From Vigna angularis (Eukaryota > Streptophyta > Magnoliopsida > Fabales > Fabaceae): a stretch of DNA of 64,000 nucleotides. The notes beneath the pieces are model-generated. The model did no database searches. It was not told the DNA's origin and saw only the letters and a program-made list of their open reading frames with translations. Below, piece by piece: positions 13,149 through 25,600 of the stretch. The DNA lies in NCBI RefSeq assembly GCF_016808095.1, contig NC_068976.1, positions 14,231,001 to 14,295,000 of the forward strand. Reading direction: 5' to 3'. Each line of letters begins with the position of its first letter. Within the stretch, counting starts at the first letter, position 1. The position numbers were made by a program, and so were the translations under genes.

Positions 13149-14775
13149 ACGGTTTCTAGTGAAAAGGTGTTCTTAATCCAAGCGGGTGTCGATAAAGAAA
13201 CCGGACAACTATTATGTTTTGACCGAACGGGTATTAACGAAGAAACCGAACGGGCGCTACTGTCAAGCGAAAGAGGGAACCCTATGTTGGACAAGCGCGA
13301 AGAGTTAGCAGACCACGTGTCGCTTGCCAATGAAACGAGCCATACAGAAGATGAGTCATCTTGGTATTTGGACACGTGGTGTTCCAATCATATGACAGGT
13401 AAAAGAGACTGGATACTGGACTTAGATACAAGTATGAAGAGTACCGTTCAGTTCGCAAATAACAGCGTCATCCGGGTTGAAGGCTCAGGCAAGGTGCTGA
13501 TTACGCGCAAAGATGGAAGAACCACATACATGCACAATGTTCTATATGTTCCGACGATGAAAAGCAATTTACTAAGTCTTGGACAGCTCCTGGAGAAAGG
13601 TTACACAATGAAGATGCAGCAAAGTCACATCGAAGTATTTGATGAAAGGCAGCAGCTGGTGCTCGAAGCCCCTCTTGCTCGGAACCGAACCTTTAAGGTG
13701 AATCTAAACGCCACTGTTGTTCAATGTCTACCCGTGACAGATACTGGAGAAGATGGGTGGTTATGACATTATCGCTATGAACATTTGAACTTCAGAAGTC
13801 TAGGTCAGTTGAGAGATAAAGACTTGGTGAAAGTTGTTCCTATAATTGTTGCACCACGCAAGATCTGTGAAGGTTGTGCCATTGGAAAGCAAACCAGAAA
13901 AGAATTCAAGAAAGCCATGATCAAAAGAGCCAAGCAGCCTTTAGAAGTGGTTTATTCTGACGTCTGTGGACCCCTTGATGTTCAAACACTTGGAGGTAAC
14001 AAATGCTTCATACTTTTTGTAGATGAATACACTAGAAAAATGAGGATTTACTTGCTTAAAGAAAAGAAGGAAGTATACTCACACTTTCTTAAATTTTGTG
14101 CCATGGTAGAGAGAGAAAAAACACTGCAGATTAAAGTCTTTAGAACTGATGGTGGTGGAGAATTCAACTCGGGAGAGATGGACAAATTCTGTCAAGACAA
14201 GGGAATTGTGCATGAGGTAATAGCTCCCTACACACCCCAGCACAATGGCCTCGCCAAGAGAAGAAACATAACTTTGTTGGACATGACGAGATGCATGATT
14301 AAAGGGAAGAGTTTGCCACGATACCTATGGCGAGAGGCTGTTTCCACGGCTGCATATCTGCTCACTAGAAGTCCAACTAGAGCACTGCAGAATTCCACCC
14401 TAGAGGAGGCTTGGACAGGACTCAAGCCATCCGCAAGTCACTTAAGAATCTTTGGCTCAGTCTGCTACAAACATGTGCCTGATGAAAGGAGGAGAAAATT
14501 GGATGATAAAAGTGAAGTCTTGATTCTGTAGGCTATCATCCGACAGGTGCTTACAGATTGTATGATCCAGAAAAGAAGCAAATTGTAATCAACCGAGACG
14601 TATTAGTAGATGAAGATGTAACATTTGATTGGGCGAAGGTAGAAGCAGGCTTGAAACCAGATGTGGTTGTATCTAGCTGGTTGGAAGAAAAGAAGACTGA
14701 TGATGTTGAACGGGTTGTTGTTGATGTAGAAACTAATAACAGAAGGTCACAAAGAGCTCGGTTCCCCCACAACAA
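13149..14775 (+). pseudogene. copia protease and integrase region, broken
   Basis: The protease signature WYLDT..SNHMTG lies at 13362-13400. The residue after Asp-Thr is Trp (codon 13377-13379) where active aspartic proteases have Gly, so the catalytic triad is lost. A stop at 13764 replaces the residue just before the integrase zinc-binding His (HYRYEHLNF). The paired CEGC follows at about 13870. The integrase core shows its first Asp in YSDVCGP and its second in RTDGGGEF. The position of the third acidic residue, in the NGLA.RRN block, is Lys (codon 14256-14258), so the DD35E triad is also broken. A stop at 14529 and a frameshift of one base near 14530 follow, and a second shift near 14775 restores the frame. 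Confidence 0.9.
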
Positions 14776-16410
14776 GGCTTGCAGGTCATGAGGTGTTTAC
14801 GGACAATGAAATTGCATATTCAGGTGACAATGTCCATTATGCCTTTCTTGCCGGTGCTAAAACACTCTCATGAGAACAAGCTGTTGATATTGAAGAATGG
14901 AAGGAAGCTATGTTGGAGGAGCTAAAAGCAATAGAGAAGAATAGAACGTGGGAGATGGTAGAGCTGCCTCAACATAAACTGGCCATTGAAGTTAAATAGG
15001 TGTTCAAAACAAAGTATAAACCAGATGGAAGTATTTCAAAGTTGAAGGCTAGGCTGGTAGCAAAAGGCTTCTTACAGAAATCGGGAATAGATTTTACTGA
15101 TGTCTTTGCATCAGTTGCTAGATTGGAAACCGTAAGGCTGGTTGTTGCAGTGGCAAACTTAAAAGGTTGGAAGATCCACCAAATGGATGTCAAGTCAGCT
15201 TTCTTAAATGGTCCATTGGAGGAGGAAGTGTATGTAAAACAACCACCTGGTTTTGTGAAGAAAGGTGAAGAACATAAGGTATATATGCTACACAAGGCCT
15301 TGTATGGACTCAGGCAAGCACCCCAGGCCTGGAACAATCACATAAACGCATTGCTTCTAAGAATGGGATTTTAAAAGTATCCAGTAGAGTTTGGAGTGTA
15401 TGTTAGATCACTCAAACAACAAGGTACTTTACTAATATGTTTGTATGTCGATGATCTCCTTGTGACCGAAGATTTTGAGGAGGAAATTGCAGAATTCAAG
15501 AAGCGTATGAAAGAACAATACGATATGACAGATCTTGGCTACTTGAATTACTTTCTCGGTCTGGAATTCGTACAAAATGAAGATGGAATTTTGATTCACC
15601 AAAGGAGGTATGTCAATGAGGTCTTGAAGAGATTCAATATACTAGACTGCAACAGCGCCCCAATTCCTATTATGGCAAACTTAAAGTTGTCCAACCTCGA
15701 AGAAGAGAGAAAGGTGGATGCAACCCTGTTCAAGCAAATAGTAGGGTCACTTAGATTTCTCTGTAACAGCAGATCGGACATCAACTTTGCAGTTGGTTTA
15801 GTGAGCAGATTTATGAGTGATCCAAGACATACTCACCTTAGCACAACCAAGCACATTCTACAGTACTTGAAAGGAACAACAAAGTTTGGTTTGTTCTTTC
15901 CTAAAGGATCCAACAGAATGGATAGAATTTTGGAGGCTTGGAGTGATTCGGATTGGTGCGGTGATCAGGTGGAGAGAAAAAGCACGCATGGTTATTTGTT
16001 CAAATATGGAGGATCATCAATCTCTTGGTGCTCTAGGAAGCAGAATGTTGTAGCACTTTCTTCATGTGAAGCGGAGTACATTGCCTCAGCTGAAACAACT
16101 TGTGAAAGTGCTTGGTTGGAAGCTGTTCTCGATGAGTTGAAGGTTGAATACAGGAAGCCAGTACAACTCTTGGTGGACAATAGGTCAGCTATCAGTCTTT
16201 TCAAAGAATCCAATCTCACACGGTAGAAGCAAACACATAGAAACTAAATTCCACTACCTAAGAGATCAGGTCAGTAAGGGAAAGCTGGAATTGGTGTATT
16301 GTTCCACTGAAGAGCAGGTTGCAGATATCTTTACTATAGCTTTAAGACAAAGTAGATTTGTAAAACTGAGAAGTTTGATTGGAATTAGAAGTTTAAAGAG
16401 TTTGAATTAA
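14776..16410 (+). pseudogene. copia reverse transcriptase and RNase H region, broken
   Basis: After stops at 14871 and 14997, the RT region reads [10 protein letters not shown], then [10 protein letters not shown], then a stop at 15372, then the catalytic YVDD (15444-15455), which is intact. The connection domain includes LGLEF and IVGSLRFL. RNase H is recognisable from AWSDSDW (acidic residue present), ALSSCEAEY and DNRSAISL. A frameshift near 16200 moves the last RNase H part (SKHIETKFHYLRD, then QVADIFT) into another frame, which ends at TAA 16408-16410, just before the purine tract. Of all the enzymatic centres in this element, only the RT and the visible RNase H acidic residues look intact. 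Confidence 0.9.
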
Positions 16411-16417
16411 GGGGAAG
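16409..16417 (+). promoter_or_regulatory. Polypurine tract
   Basis: AAGGGGAAG directly upstream of the right LTR, the expected plus-strand primer site. Confidence 0.8.
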
Positions 16418-16420
16418 TAT

Positions 16421-16630
16421 TATAGATAATCCAAACTGATATAACTGTAAAGTATAGTTAGTTTACTTTCTGTATTAATGTTGTTGTTGTACTTTACCTT
16501 TATATAAGGTCTATATTCATTTGAATGAGAATTTATCTCAGTTTTCATATCACGTGGTGCACTTACTTTCTTCTAACTCTCTCTGCATAATTCGTTCACT
16601 GTTTCATCCACACACTACTCTACGTTAACA
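16421..16630 (+). repeat. 3' LTR of the copia element
   Basis: Aligns with 11714-11924. Its first two bases are TA rather than TG, so the terminal dinucleotide has mutated. It ends ACGTTAACA like the left LTR. Confidence 0.9.
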
Positions 16631-16634
16631 CAAT

Positions 16635-16732
16635 CAGTAAAAACATACATATTAGAAAAGAATTAGAATACATATCAGTAAAAACATACATATTAGAAAA
16701 GAATTAGAATACATATTAGAAAAGAATTAGAA
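16635..16732. repeat. 41-bp tandem repeat, 2.4 copies
   Basis: The 41-base unit starting CAGTAAAAACATACATATTA occurs at 16635-16675 and 16676-16716, and its middle part (TAGAAAAGAATTAGAA) repeats again. It starts only four bases after the copia element. The copies are essentially identical, so the expansion is recent. Confidence 0.9.
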
Positions 16733-18584
16733 GAAAATAAATAGGAAAAAAATATACTTGATTATTTTGGAATATCTTTACGTTAGTAGTGCGAATAAGG
16801 GAACTTGATTCTCTATTTTTGGGTGTAAAGAATATCAAATCATTGCTACTCTAGGAATTACATCAACTTTTCCATGATTACTCAATCTAGTAAATTAGCT
16901 TGCTTCTATATCCATGTAAACTTAATTGACATGAACAATAGTTTATAGAAAAAAAAATAATAATAAAGACATGTCATTGAATCTGTAAACGTATTTTCCC
17001 TTATTTATAATACAAAGCTTATTCAGAAAAAAGAGTTAAATCATAGAAAAAGAAAAACACCTACCACTATGATTTCAAATGAATATTATTAGAATATGTG
17101 ACAAGTAGGTCCTAGTTTATTTTTTGTAGCAATTTTCAGCAATACTTTATATAAAAACAAATTCACGGTTAGTATTGCCTTACAAAAAATAGTTTTGATC
17201 AATAATAAAGTAGTTTTTTTGCTGGGACCAACAAAAAGTAGTATTGTAGCATAGTTAAAACAAACCATTTAGGTGAAAAAAAAATATGATAGATGTTAGG
17301 ACATGATTGATAAGGAAATCACCGACGAATCAATTGATTTCAATGTATGATGATTGAGAAATTGAAATTGATGTGACGGATAACATCAAATTACATGAAG
17401 AAAAATTCCCCTTACTCAACCATGGTTTAAACTTTTAGTTCAATATGTTCCATAACTATGGTTTTAGCATAGTGGTATCAAATAAAAATGTAATATGAAG
17501 GAATATTACAATTTGACGAAGGAAGTAAACCGCATAAGAGTAAAAAATTGTTTCAAGGGAATTCTCACTGTCAAATCTAATTGTAATTTACAATAGCAGT
17601 GCTACAAAATATTACATGTACTTTTTGTTAAGAATTTTGATATATTTTATCTTGTTCACGTATTTGTAAATGAATTTTAAGATTCAAAATGTCGCTGTTT
17701 ATAATTTTTTTAATATTTTATATTAACAAAAGATAAAAAAAATTTATAAAGATATAAATTACATTTTATAATGATTTTATAAGATTAAATTAAAATTAAA
17801 ATCCATTTATTATTAAAATGATATCAGAATTATTTAAAACCTATTTTAACAAAACTTATTGTTAAATGGATACAATTTTCTCATCTTATAAACTGATTTT
17901 AAGAAGTTTAGTTAAATTTATTTAAATTGTTTTTAATAAACGTAAGTAATAACAAGTGATTAAAGGTCTATTCATTTTAAGATATAAACTATTTAAAGAG
18001 ATGGACAAACAATTGAACATGCTTATTTTCACATATGGATTTACACAGTGAAAAAATAAATAAATTTAGAGATAATTACGTCGATTACGATGGATTTACA
18101 CATATGAATTTACGCAATATTGATATTGGACTATCCTTACATTAAAAAGGTATGAATTTAGAGGTAATTACGTAAGTTTTACACAAATTATCCTTTCTTT
18201 TTGTAAGTTGTGGGTTTTTCTCGCTTTCCTTAATATGATGGTTTTTGCTGCTTAAAATGGTGAAATTGGTGAAAAATGATTTATGTTTTTATTTTTAAAA
18301 TATAAAGCTTTTTAAAACAATATTTTATTAATTTTATTTTAATTTATTTTCAACTATCAACAATTTATTATATCAATTTAACCATGTATTTGGTGGAAGG
18401 CATTATATTTGTAATTAATTACATCTACTACTTTTTTTATTTAAAAACCAATCATAAAACTTTATTTTGTATTACTTTTAATAATAATATTGGAAGTGAA
18501 CTTGTCATGGTGGTAGTAAAAATTGATTGATCCGATAACGGGTGGAATAGAAGAATGAAATGTCTACTTAGAACTCGCCAGGAT

Positions 18585-18722
18585 AGGCTCTGATACCATA
18601 TTGAAAGTGGACTTTAAGCTTAACTCAACCCCACAAAATCGGCTTGTAAGGTAAAGTTTGCACTTCAGTTATATATTATAATTTGGTTTTATCTCTAGTT
18701 CATGTAAGACTTCCAACAAATA
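18585..18722 (+). repeat. Dispersed repeat, best-preserved copy in the window
   Basis: Runs from TGATACCATATTGAAAGTGG through CTTAACTCAACCCCACAAAA, CGGCTTGTAAGG, TATATTATAATTTGG and TTTTATCTCTAG to a GACTTCCAAC-like end. Related degenerate copies lie at about 6975-7265, 20637-20740, 30690-30795 (inverted) and 43040-43165. I recognise the wording as common in legume DNA but cannot name the element. Confidence 0.6.
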
Positions 18723-20390
18723 ATAATAATAATTTTTTTATTTATCACATCTATCTTTCTTCCAAATTCATTCCATCTCGTTCCTTCAGATCAATTCTTA
18801 AAATTCAACACAGTGTAACTGAAATAGCATTTTGAGCAACTACGTACTGGTTTCTTGCACAATTAAATAGGATCTTGACTTTGTCACAGTGGACAATATT
18901 AAAGCATTGTTTAAACCAAAGGATGATTGGGAATAATTGGGATTAGACAACACAACAGTCTCTTGCTCGAATACTAAATTAGACCAAGAAAGAAAGTAAG
19001 AAGATAGAAACTAAAGAAATACGAAAATTAAGGTTAAAAGTTAATGGATGTCCCTTTCCATGACATATATATAGATGCTGCTTCACCAATTACTTTTGAT
19101 CTTTAGCCTCATTCCAATTTATCATATCAAATATAAAATGGTTTAGAGAAAATAACATTTTTAGGGTTATGATTAAATACTTTGATTACTAAGTTTCTTA
19201 TGAAATAATATACGTTGAAAAAGTTGTAGATTTTGGTGTATTATTTTAGTATTTCTTTTACAAGTTTTAGATCACACTTAATCTTAAGCATATTTTCGAA
19301 ACCAAACATGTTGAAGATAAACTTTGCATGACTAAAAACATTCCTACATGATTGGACAGAGGATGATTGATAAATCTTTTTAATAAACTTAATATCATTA
19401 ATCATTGTAAGATTTCTACTAATTTCAAGTAATGACAATAAAAACACTTCAAATATAAGTTTATAGATCTACAAATTTATATAATAAATTAATGATAATA
19501 CTTAGATAAATTTTAATATTAGTTCCAATCATATTCAACCCTCTCACATCAAAATTATCACTTATGGAGTTATGAGACAATTTTAAAAAGATTAATGACA
19601 AGAAAAACCCTAAATTATATATATAAAAAAAACAAGAAATTTACAATGGAAGGTTGACACGGGGAGGCAAGAGAGGATTGGTGGGCCAAGAAAAATAATG
19701 TCATGATTGGGCATTCGATTATTATTTTTGTGAGAAATTAAAAAATATATATATAATTGGCATTTGATTATAAAAGTAAGATTATGATAATAATGATGAT
19801 GAAGATGATGATTATGGAGCGTTGAAGATAAGGTTCCAGGCTTTAAGGCCACTTGGCCAGTGAGAGTTTGTGTTTGTGGTGTTTGTTTGGCCTTTCCATA
19901 ACTCTTTTTCTTTTCTTCTTCACCAACCATTCATTCATGTCAACTTACAAAGCCAACACTTTTGTCTGCATTTACAACACAAGCTTAGTTTTTTATTGCA
20001 ATCTACGTAATCATTTAACTACACTTTGTGTGTTGTTGCCTCTCATAACCTAGCATCCATTTCTCTATCATTACTTCATTCATCTATTGCCCATATACAA
20101 CACTCCTCAACATTCATACCAACAAACGTCTCACGCCTCTATTTTCTTTATCTCCATCATTCATTCATTCACACATACCAACTTTTCTTCTTTATAATTA
20201 TGCAAGTTCATCAAACTAAAAATTTATGTCAAATTTATATTGTAAAATAATAAACTTAACTGATAATAAATTGTTATAATAGGTTTTATCATAAATATGT
20301 ATCTATTAGAATTTTAAGTGAGTTTAACTTTCACATTGGATAAACATGAGAAAGTAAAACAACATATAAGATTGAAGATCATTAACCCAT

Positions 20391-20538
20391 TGCCTTAAGG
20401 TTTTGGGTAGAAAGTGATGTTTATATCTTATGTGGTTAGATTGCCTTAAGATTTTTGATAGGAAGTGATGTAAATCTCTTATGTGGTTAGATTCAGATTT
20501 TTGGTAGGAAGTGATGTAAATCTCTTATGTGGTTAGAT
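20391..20538. repeat. About 50-bp tandem repeat, three copies
   Basis: Copies at 20391-20441, 20442-20492 and 20493-20538 share GAAGTGATGT..AT, CTTATGTGGTTAGATT and a GATTTTTGGTAG-like head. Copies 2 and 3 are nearly identical. Non-coding. Confidence 0.85.
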
Positions 20539-22393
20539 TCAGATCTTATTGACAAAGGATTTCAAGTAAATGTATAGAAGGAATTCACCCTTAAAAAGGA
20601 AAATAGTTAAAATTCGAAGTGTGAGTCTAAATCCCTTTTAAATAAAAATGAATTTTAAACAAAACTATATCTTACAAAATTGTATTATAAAATATGATTA
20701 GCATCTATTTATATATTACAATCTAATCTTATTTTTAATTAACTTGATTTCAAAATAATGAATATTTAATTTTTGTACATGAAAAATGTTTAAATTTTTT
20801 AGGGTTGCGTATGAATACAGGTATTTGTTTTCATTTAAAATTAAAAATAATATTTAGAAGTAAACCTAAAAAAAAAATAACGAATGATTATTTTCTTTCT
20901 TTCTTTCTGAAAACTACATGAAGCATTAGTCTTCAAGCTATAAGCTTTACCTTTTGTGCCTAAATAAGTAAGTGGGGGAATATCATAACTTTTTGTTAAA
21001 AGAAAGATTAATCATACTTTTAAGTTTGTATATATTATAAATGTTAATTTTATTTTAATCACTTTTATTAGATATTAACAAACTTATACACAGACTCCAT
21101 AATTACAATAGATATTTGATATAATATTAACTTATGACTATACATGATATCAATCTTTTTTTATTTAAGAATTTGAATTCGTATGGTGTTTATCCCATAC
21201 ACATGTCATATTAATTTCAAGCTTCAAAAACTAATTTTTGTGAAGCAACCTAATAATTTATAGTTTGCATAGTATAGTTGGAGATCAATTTGATTAATCT
21301 TATATAATGTTGCTGTTTTGCTATGGATAAACATATATGAGTTTTAAAGGAAGAGGTGAAAAGTTAATTGAAAGTGTGACAAGAAGGTCTAGTCAGCACT
21401 GCACCAGCAAGACAACCTCTTTATCAAAGGTAACATATCCCACTAAGGTTTTCTTTCTTACATACTTCACTTTATGTCTGATTAGACTCATCACTCACAT
21501 TACATAATCACATTTCACATGCACATTAGATATACCATGTTTCTTTCAAAATAAATTAAGAGCCATTTAACATGGTTAACTTGTGGAAATTGTGAGTTAC
21601 ACTATATATTTATACACTATATCGATCTACTTAATGTTTTGTTTAATAACTGACTTATTGAGAATTAAATTCGTAACTTTAATTCTAATATATATTAAGA
21701 TTTAGCATTGTAATGTTTAATAAAAAAAATTACTTAAAAGTGTAACAATCCCATAAATCAGTGTTCCATCTAACATGACTCATTTAACTTATACTATAGA
21801 ATAAATAATACATCCTATGGATTTTTGCATACTAAATAGTGAAGTGCATTAATGCATAATTGATTTTATTTTGGTGAGAAACATGAAGTGACTGGTGGTT
21901 TTGTATTGCTTGGAATTTTATATAATCTTTCATTCTAGTGATGTGTTTTGGACCAAGCTTTTTGTTACTTTATTAATTAAACGGTGTGTAATGAAGAACT
22001 GAAAAGACAAATGGGATTATTGAAGAATGAGAAAACAAATTCAATGTCCACGAAAATTGCAAATGTCTGTGAGAAGCATGCATATATGGCGTTTTCGAAT
22101 GTCAATTTCTTAGCTTAAACCTTATGTGACATTCTTTTATTGTAAGAAGATGGTCTGTGCTGTCGTATTGTAAAAGTAAGTGAAAATTTAAGAGCAATTA
22201 CAGAATAATGGCAATAAAATCTAGATCAAATCTGTATTATCATCACTCGATTAAAAATAAATACAATAAGATAAAATCTAATTAAAGTTGTAAATGAGAT
22301 TTTGATTAAAGTAAAATTCAAAGAAAATTAAAAATAAAAAAAGGTGTTTTTTTTACATCATTCACTCTCGCCAAATTTCAATCAATTAAAATA

Positions 22394-22637
22394 GGATTAA
22401 GTATGTTTTTAGTCACTAAACTATCAAGCGAATTTGTTTTTAGTCCCTAAACTATGAAGCAAATTTGTTTTTAGTCCCTCTTTGAAAGTAAGGTACATTT
22501 TAGTCTTTCTATTTAAAAAAAACGTTAATTTTTTATCCTCTCGGGAGGACTAAAAATTAAGTTTTTTTTTTTTTTGAAATAGGGACTAAAAACAAATTCT
22601 CTTCTTGATAGTTTAGGACTAAAAACATATTTAACCC
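22394..22637. mobile_element. Mutator-type MITE with 9-bp target duplication
   Basis: 244 bp with terminal inverted repeats of about 65 bp (left GGATTAAGTATGTTTTTAGT, right end complementary to GGGTTAAATATGTTTTTAGT). It is flanked by the perfect 9-bp duplication ATTAAAATA (22385-22393 and 22638-22646). The left arm contains an internal direct repeat of the TTTTTAGTC..CTAAACTAT unit. No coding capacity. Long inverted repeats plus a 9-bp duplication are the hallmarks of Mutator-like elements. Confidence 0.9.
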
Positions 22638-22646
22638 ATTAAAATA

Positions 22647-25600
22647 AAGCACTCACTGCTTTTTGTTAGACTCTCAAAATTCTTATGATTAGAATGGCAA
22701 GGGGTTCACAAAGTAATTAATTTTGTAAAGTTAAGTTTAATGAAGTAAAATTAATTTTATTTTAATATTTTTCATTTTTGTTGTAAAAAGTAAAATATAT
22801 CATTGGGGTTATGATTCAACCGTTTACAATTTTATGAATTTAATCATAATCTCAAATTTAATGCAACCTTTAATTTTCATTATAAGTGAACTTGTAAAAT
22901 TATGATTAGATGACAAGTTGGATACCGTGACTAAAGGCCAAATTATTACTTAATAACTTTTTTTCTAATTGAAAATCTGAACTTCACAACAGTTATGAAT
23001 TTGAGAAAGCACTAATTAATTTCAAGAATTGTTAATGCTAATTATTAATGTCTTGTAACTTATGTAAGAAAATGAAGAGATCTGTGACATAAACGTAGTT
23101 GTTGGAATCTAAGTAGAAAATTAGACCGTTAAACTTGCTAAGAAAGAAACAAACTATTTCCACTTGACTTGACTCTCTGAATCAACGTTTCAATTTACAC
23201 ACGCAGGGTTTTGATATGCTGTGGTGCTATCGAAGATCTGCCTCATTATTCAAGGTCGGAAAATATGTTTTTAACGATTATGTTTCAATACCTGTGTGTG
23301 CACGAGGGATATATTTTTATATATATATATTATAATTTTTAAAATTTGAAATGAAAATCATTAAGAAAAAAAATTAAAGATAATGAAATAAAATGATTAA
23401 TTATTGAGAGTTTAATTTTTAATTAATTAATGCTAGCAACGTCTTACATTTCTTAATAAATTTAATATATGTATGACATGACTAAACGTTTTTTTTAATC
23501 ATGATATATGAGTTTTTTTAAAATTAAAATGTAAAATAAATAAATAAAATTAAAAATTTCACCTTAGCATGTGACATGTACAGATGTTAATATTAATCTA
23601 ACAAAAATATTAAATTAAACCATTTTAAAATGTAAATAGATTAAATTAAATAAAAAAATGAAAAGACGAAATTGAATTAACCAAACAAATACTATGTTCA
23701 AATATATTATTAAACTATATTAATATTTATTGGATTTTATTATGAAGGGAGAATGACTATATTTCTTCCTCGCAAATTGAATACGTGGCACTTAATAGGT
23801 TGTAACAAGAGGAAAAGAAAACTAATAAGAAAAAAAAACATTACAAAGATTAATGGAATAAAAGAAATTGTAATTTTATTTTGATGATTTAGAAAATGAC
23901 TATTTTAAATGAAAATTGCATTGAAATTAATTTTTTTTTTTTTACCTTCAATAGAGAATAATGAAAATTTATAAGAAGGACCGAGATAAAAATTAGAATG
24001 GAGAGTATAAAGAATAAGGTTTAAATAGATACGTTTGATGATAAAAAAATAAAGGAAAAAGCTAGTGTAAATAGAAATTCAGGTATGCAAATAGAAGGGC
24101 CTTGATTGAATCTGGGTCTTGGCCCAATGAATTAAAGCCCAAAATTAATTGCTGCAATATATAATTTTAACGTTTACTCTCATGAATTTTTTATTTCAAA
24201 ATGTACAATTTAAAATATTAAAATATTGTATCTTAAAATGTATATTTTGGGTTACAAAATAAAAGAAAATAGTTCAAATTGCATTATACAAAATATAAGT
24301 GTATTACGGATTATCTAAAATATATTTTTTATTTTTTGGATTGTGTATTTTGAAATAGAAAAAATTGTATTTTAAATTATACATTTTTAAATATAAAATA
24401 AAAAATTAATTTCAGATTATATATATTTTAGAATACAAAATTTATATTTTGCCTTGCACAGTTTCAAACACAAGAGTTTATTGGGTGCAGGAAGAAATTT
24501 ATGGTGGTGCAGGAAGAAACTGCCTGCAATATGATCTGCATTCCATACTTATCGGGTTTTTGTACAGTATTTGGGTCATACTGGACTTAGTGAAAGCCCT
24601 CGCAATTGATTCAGACCAAAGAGCCCCACTGAGAGAAATATATATACAAAAATTTAAAATCCCAATTAGAGATTTATGGAATAAACATAAATTACTTATT
24701 TTCAAATAATAAGAGTTTGAATAAACATATAAAATAAAAAATAACAAAAGTAAATAAAAAATCGAAGAGAAAATTTTATAGATATTTGAAGATAAAATTT
24801 TAACTCTAAATCTTTCTTATATTATAATGTTCTAAAAAGAATACAAACCTAGGCAATAATAAAAAAAAAACGAGAGCTTTTTAATTTTTTTCTTAATCCT
24901 ATGTTTCTTCATCCTTGCATCCGTGGGTAGGATAATTAATAATGCTAAAAGACTCTTAGTACTTTTTTCTTCATTCATAATGACTCTATTTTTTTTTTTT
25001 TTTTGCTATCTAAAAATAATAAGCGCAAAATATTAAAAAATATAAATTATTAGTTTATAATGTTTTAAAATTTATTTATTTGAAGAAAGAATACATTCAA
25101 TTCAAAATAAATAACTTCATATTATCCAAAAAAGAAATAGTTAACTTTACTAATTGATTAGTCATTTTTACAAATATTGATTCAAATGCTATCTGAATCA
25201 CTCAAATTAATAAATGAAATGTAGTAATATAAATCAATATATGCTAAAAAATTCTTTAGAATTATTTAAACTGATCAGAGAGTACGATTGAACCTGCACT
25301 ACAATCATAATTAAATAAAAGAGAATAAAATTGCATAATTTTATTAATAGTGTTTAGTATTCACAAAGAAAATCATGATATAGTTAGCTTTGTTAATTGA
25401 GCAAATCACTTTTACAAATATTGATTAAAATATTATCTGTATCATTCAAATCTATTATCTATTATGTATTATAATATAAAAATATATTAGAAATTTTATT
25501 TTAATATTCATTTTATTTTATTGACTAGTGTCACAAAAAATAGTTTTTTTGGTTATTTGACATTTTCAATTTCTTTTTTATTTATATTTATAATATAATA

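Larger units (their letters stand above)
11714..16630 (+). mobile_element. Ty1/copia LTR retrotransposon, complete but inactive
   Basis: Two LTRs of about 210 bp bound a gag-pol region in the copia order: gag, protease, integrase, reverse transcriptase, RNase H. A primer-binding site follows the left LTR and a purine tract precedes the right one. The LTRs differ by roughly 13-16 substitutions plus small indels by eye, which points to an old insertion. The coding region carries at least eight stop codons and about four frameshifts, so it cannot move on its own. No clean 5-bp target duplication is visible. The left flank reads TTTAT and the right flank CAATC. Confidence 0.95.
16733..22384. other. 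AT-rich intergenic desert
   Basis: No gene is supported. Holds one well-preserved dispersed repeat (18585-18720) and a short tandem array (20391-20538). The open frame near 19853-20053 has no ATG at its head and no conserved motif. Confidence 0.5.

Noticed and set aside
12564..13387. Antisense open frames of 131 and 143 codons opposite the copia gag and protease
   Set aside because: They are shadows of the Glu/Arg-rich sense strand (Ser-rich antisense readings), without motifs.
19853..20053. 66-codon frame with a hydrophobic start resembling a small membrane peptide
   Set aside because: Its first codon is TTG rather than ATG, no conserved residues are recognised, and the surrounding sequence has no promoter or splice evidence.
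24449..24709. 86-codon frame in a slightly GC-richer patch
   Set aside because: No recognisable motif, no ATG at its first codon, and no supporting neighbouring exon. Could be a decayed repeat.
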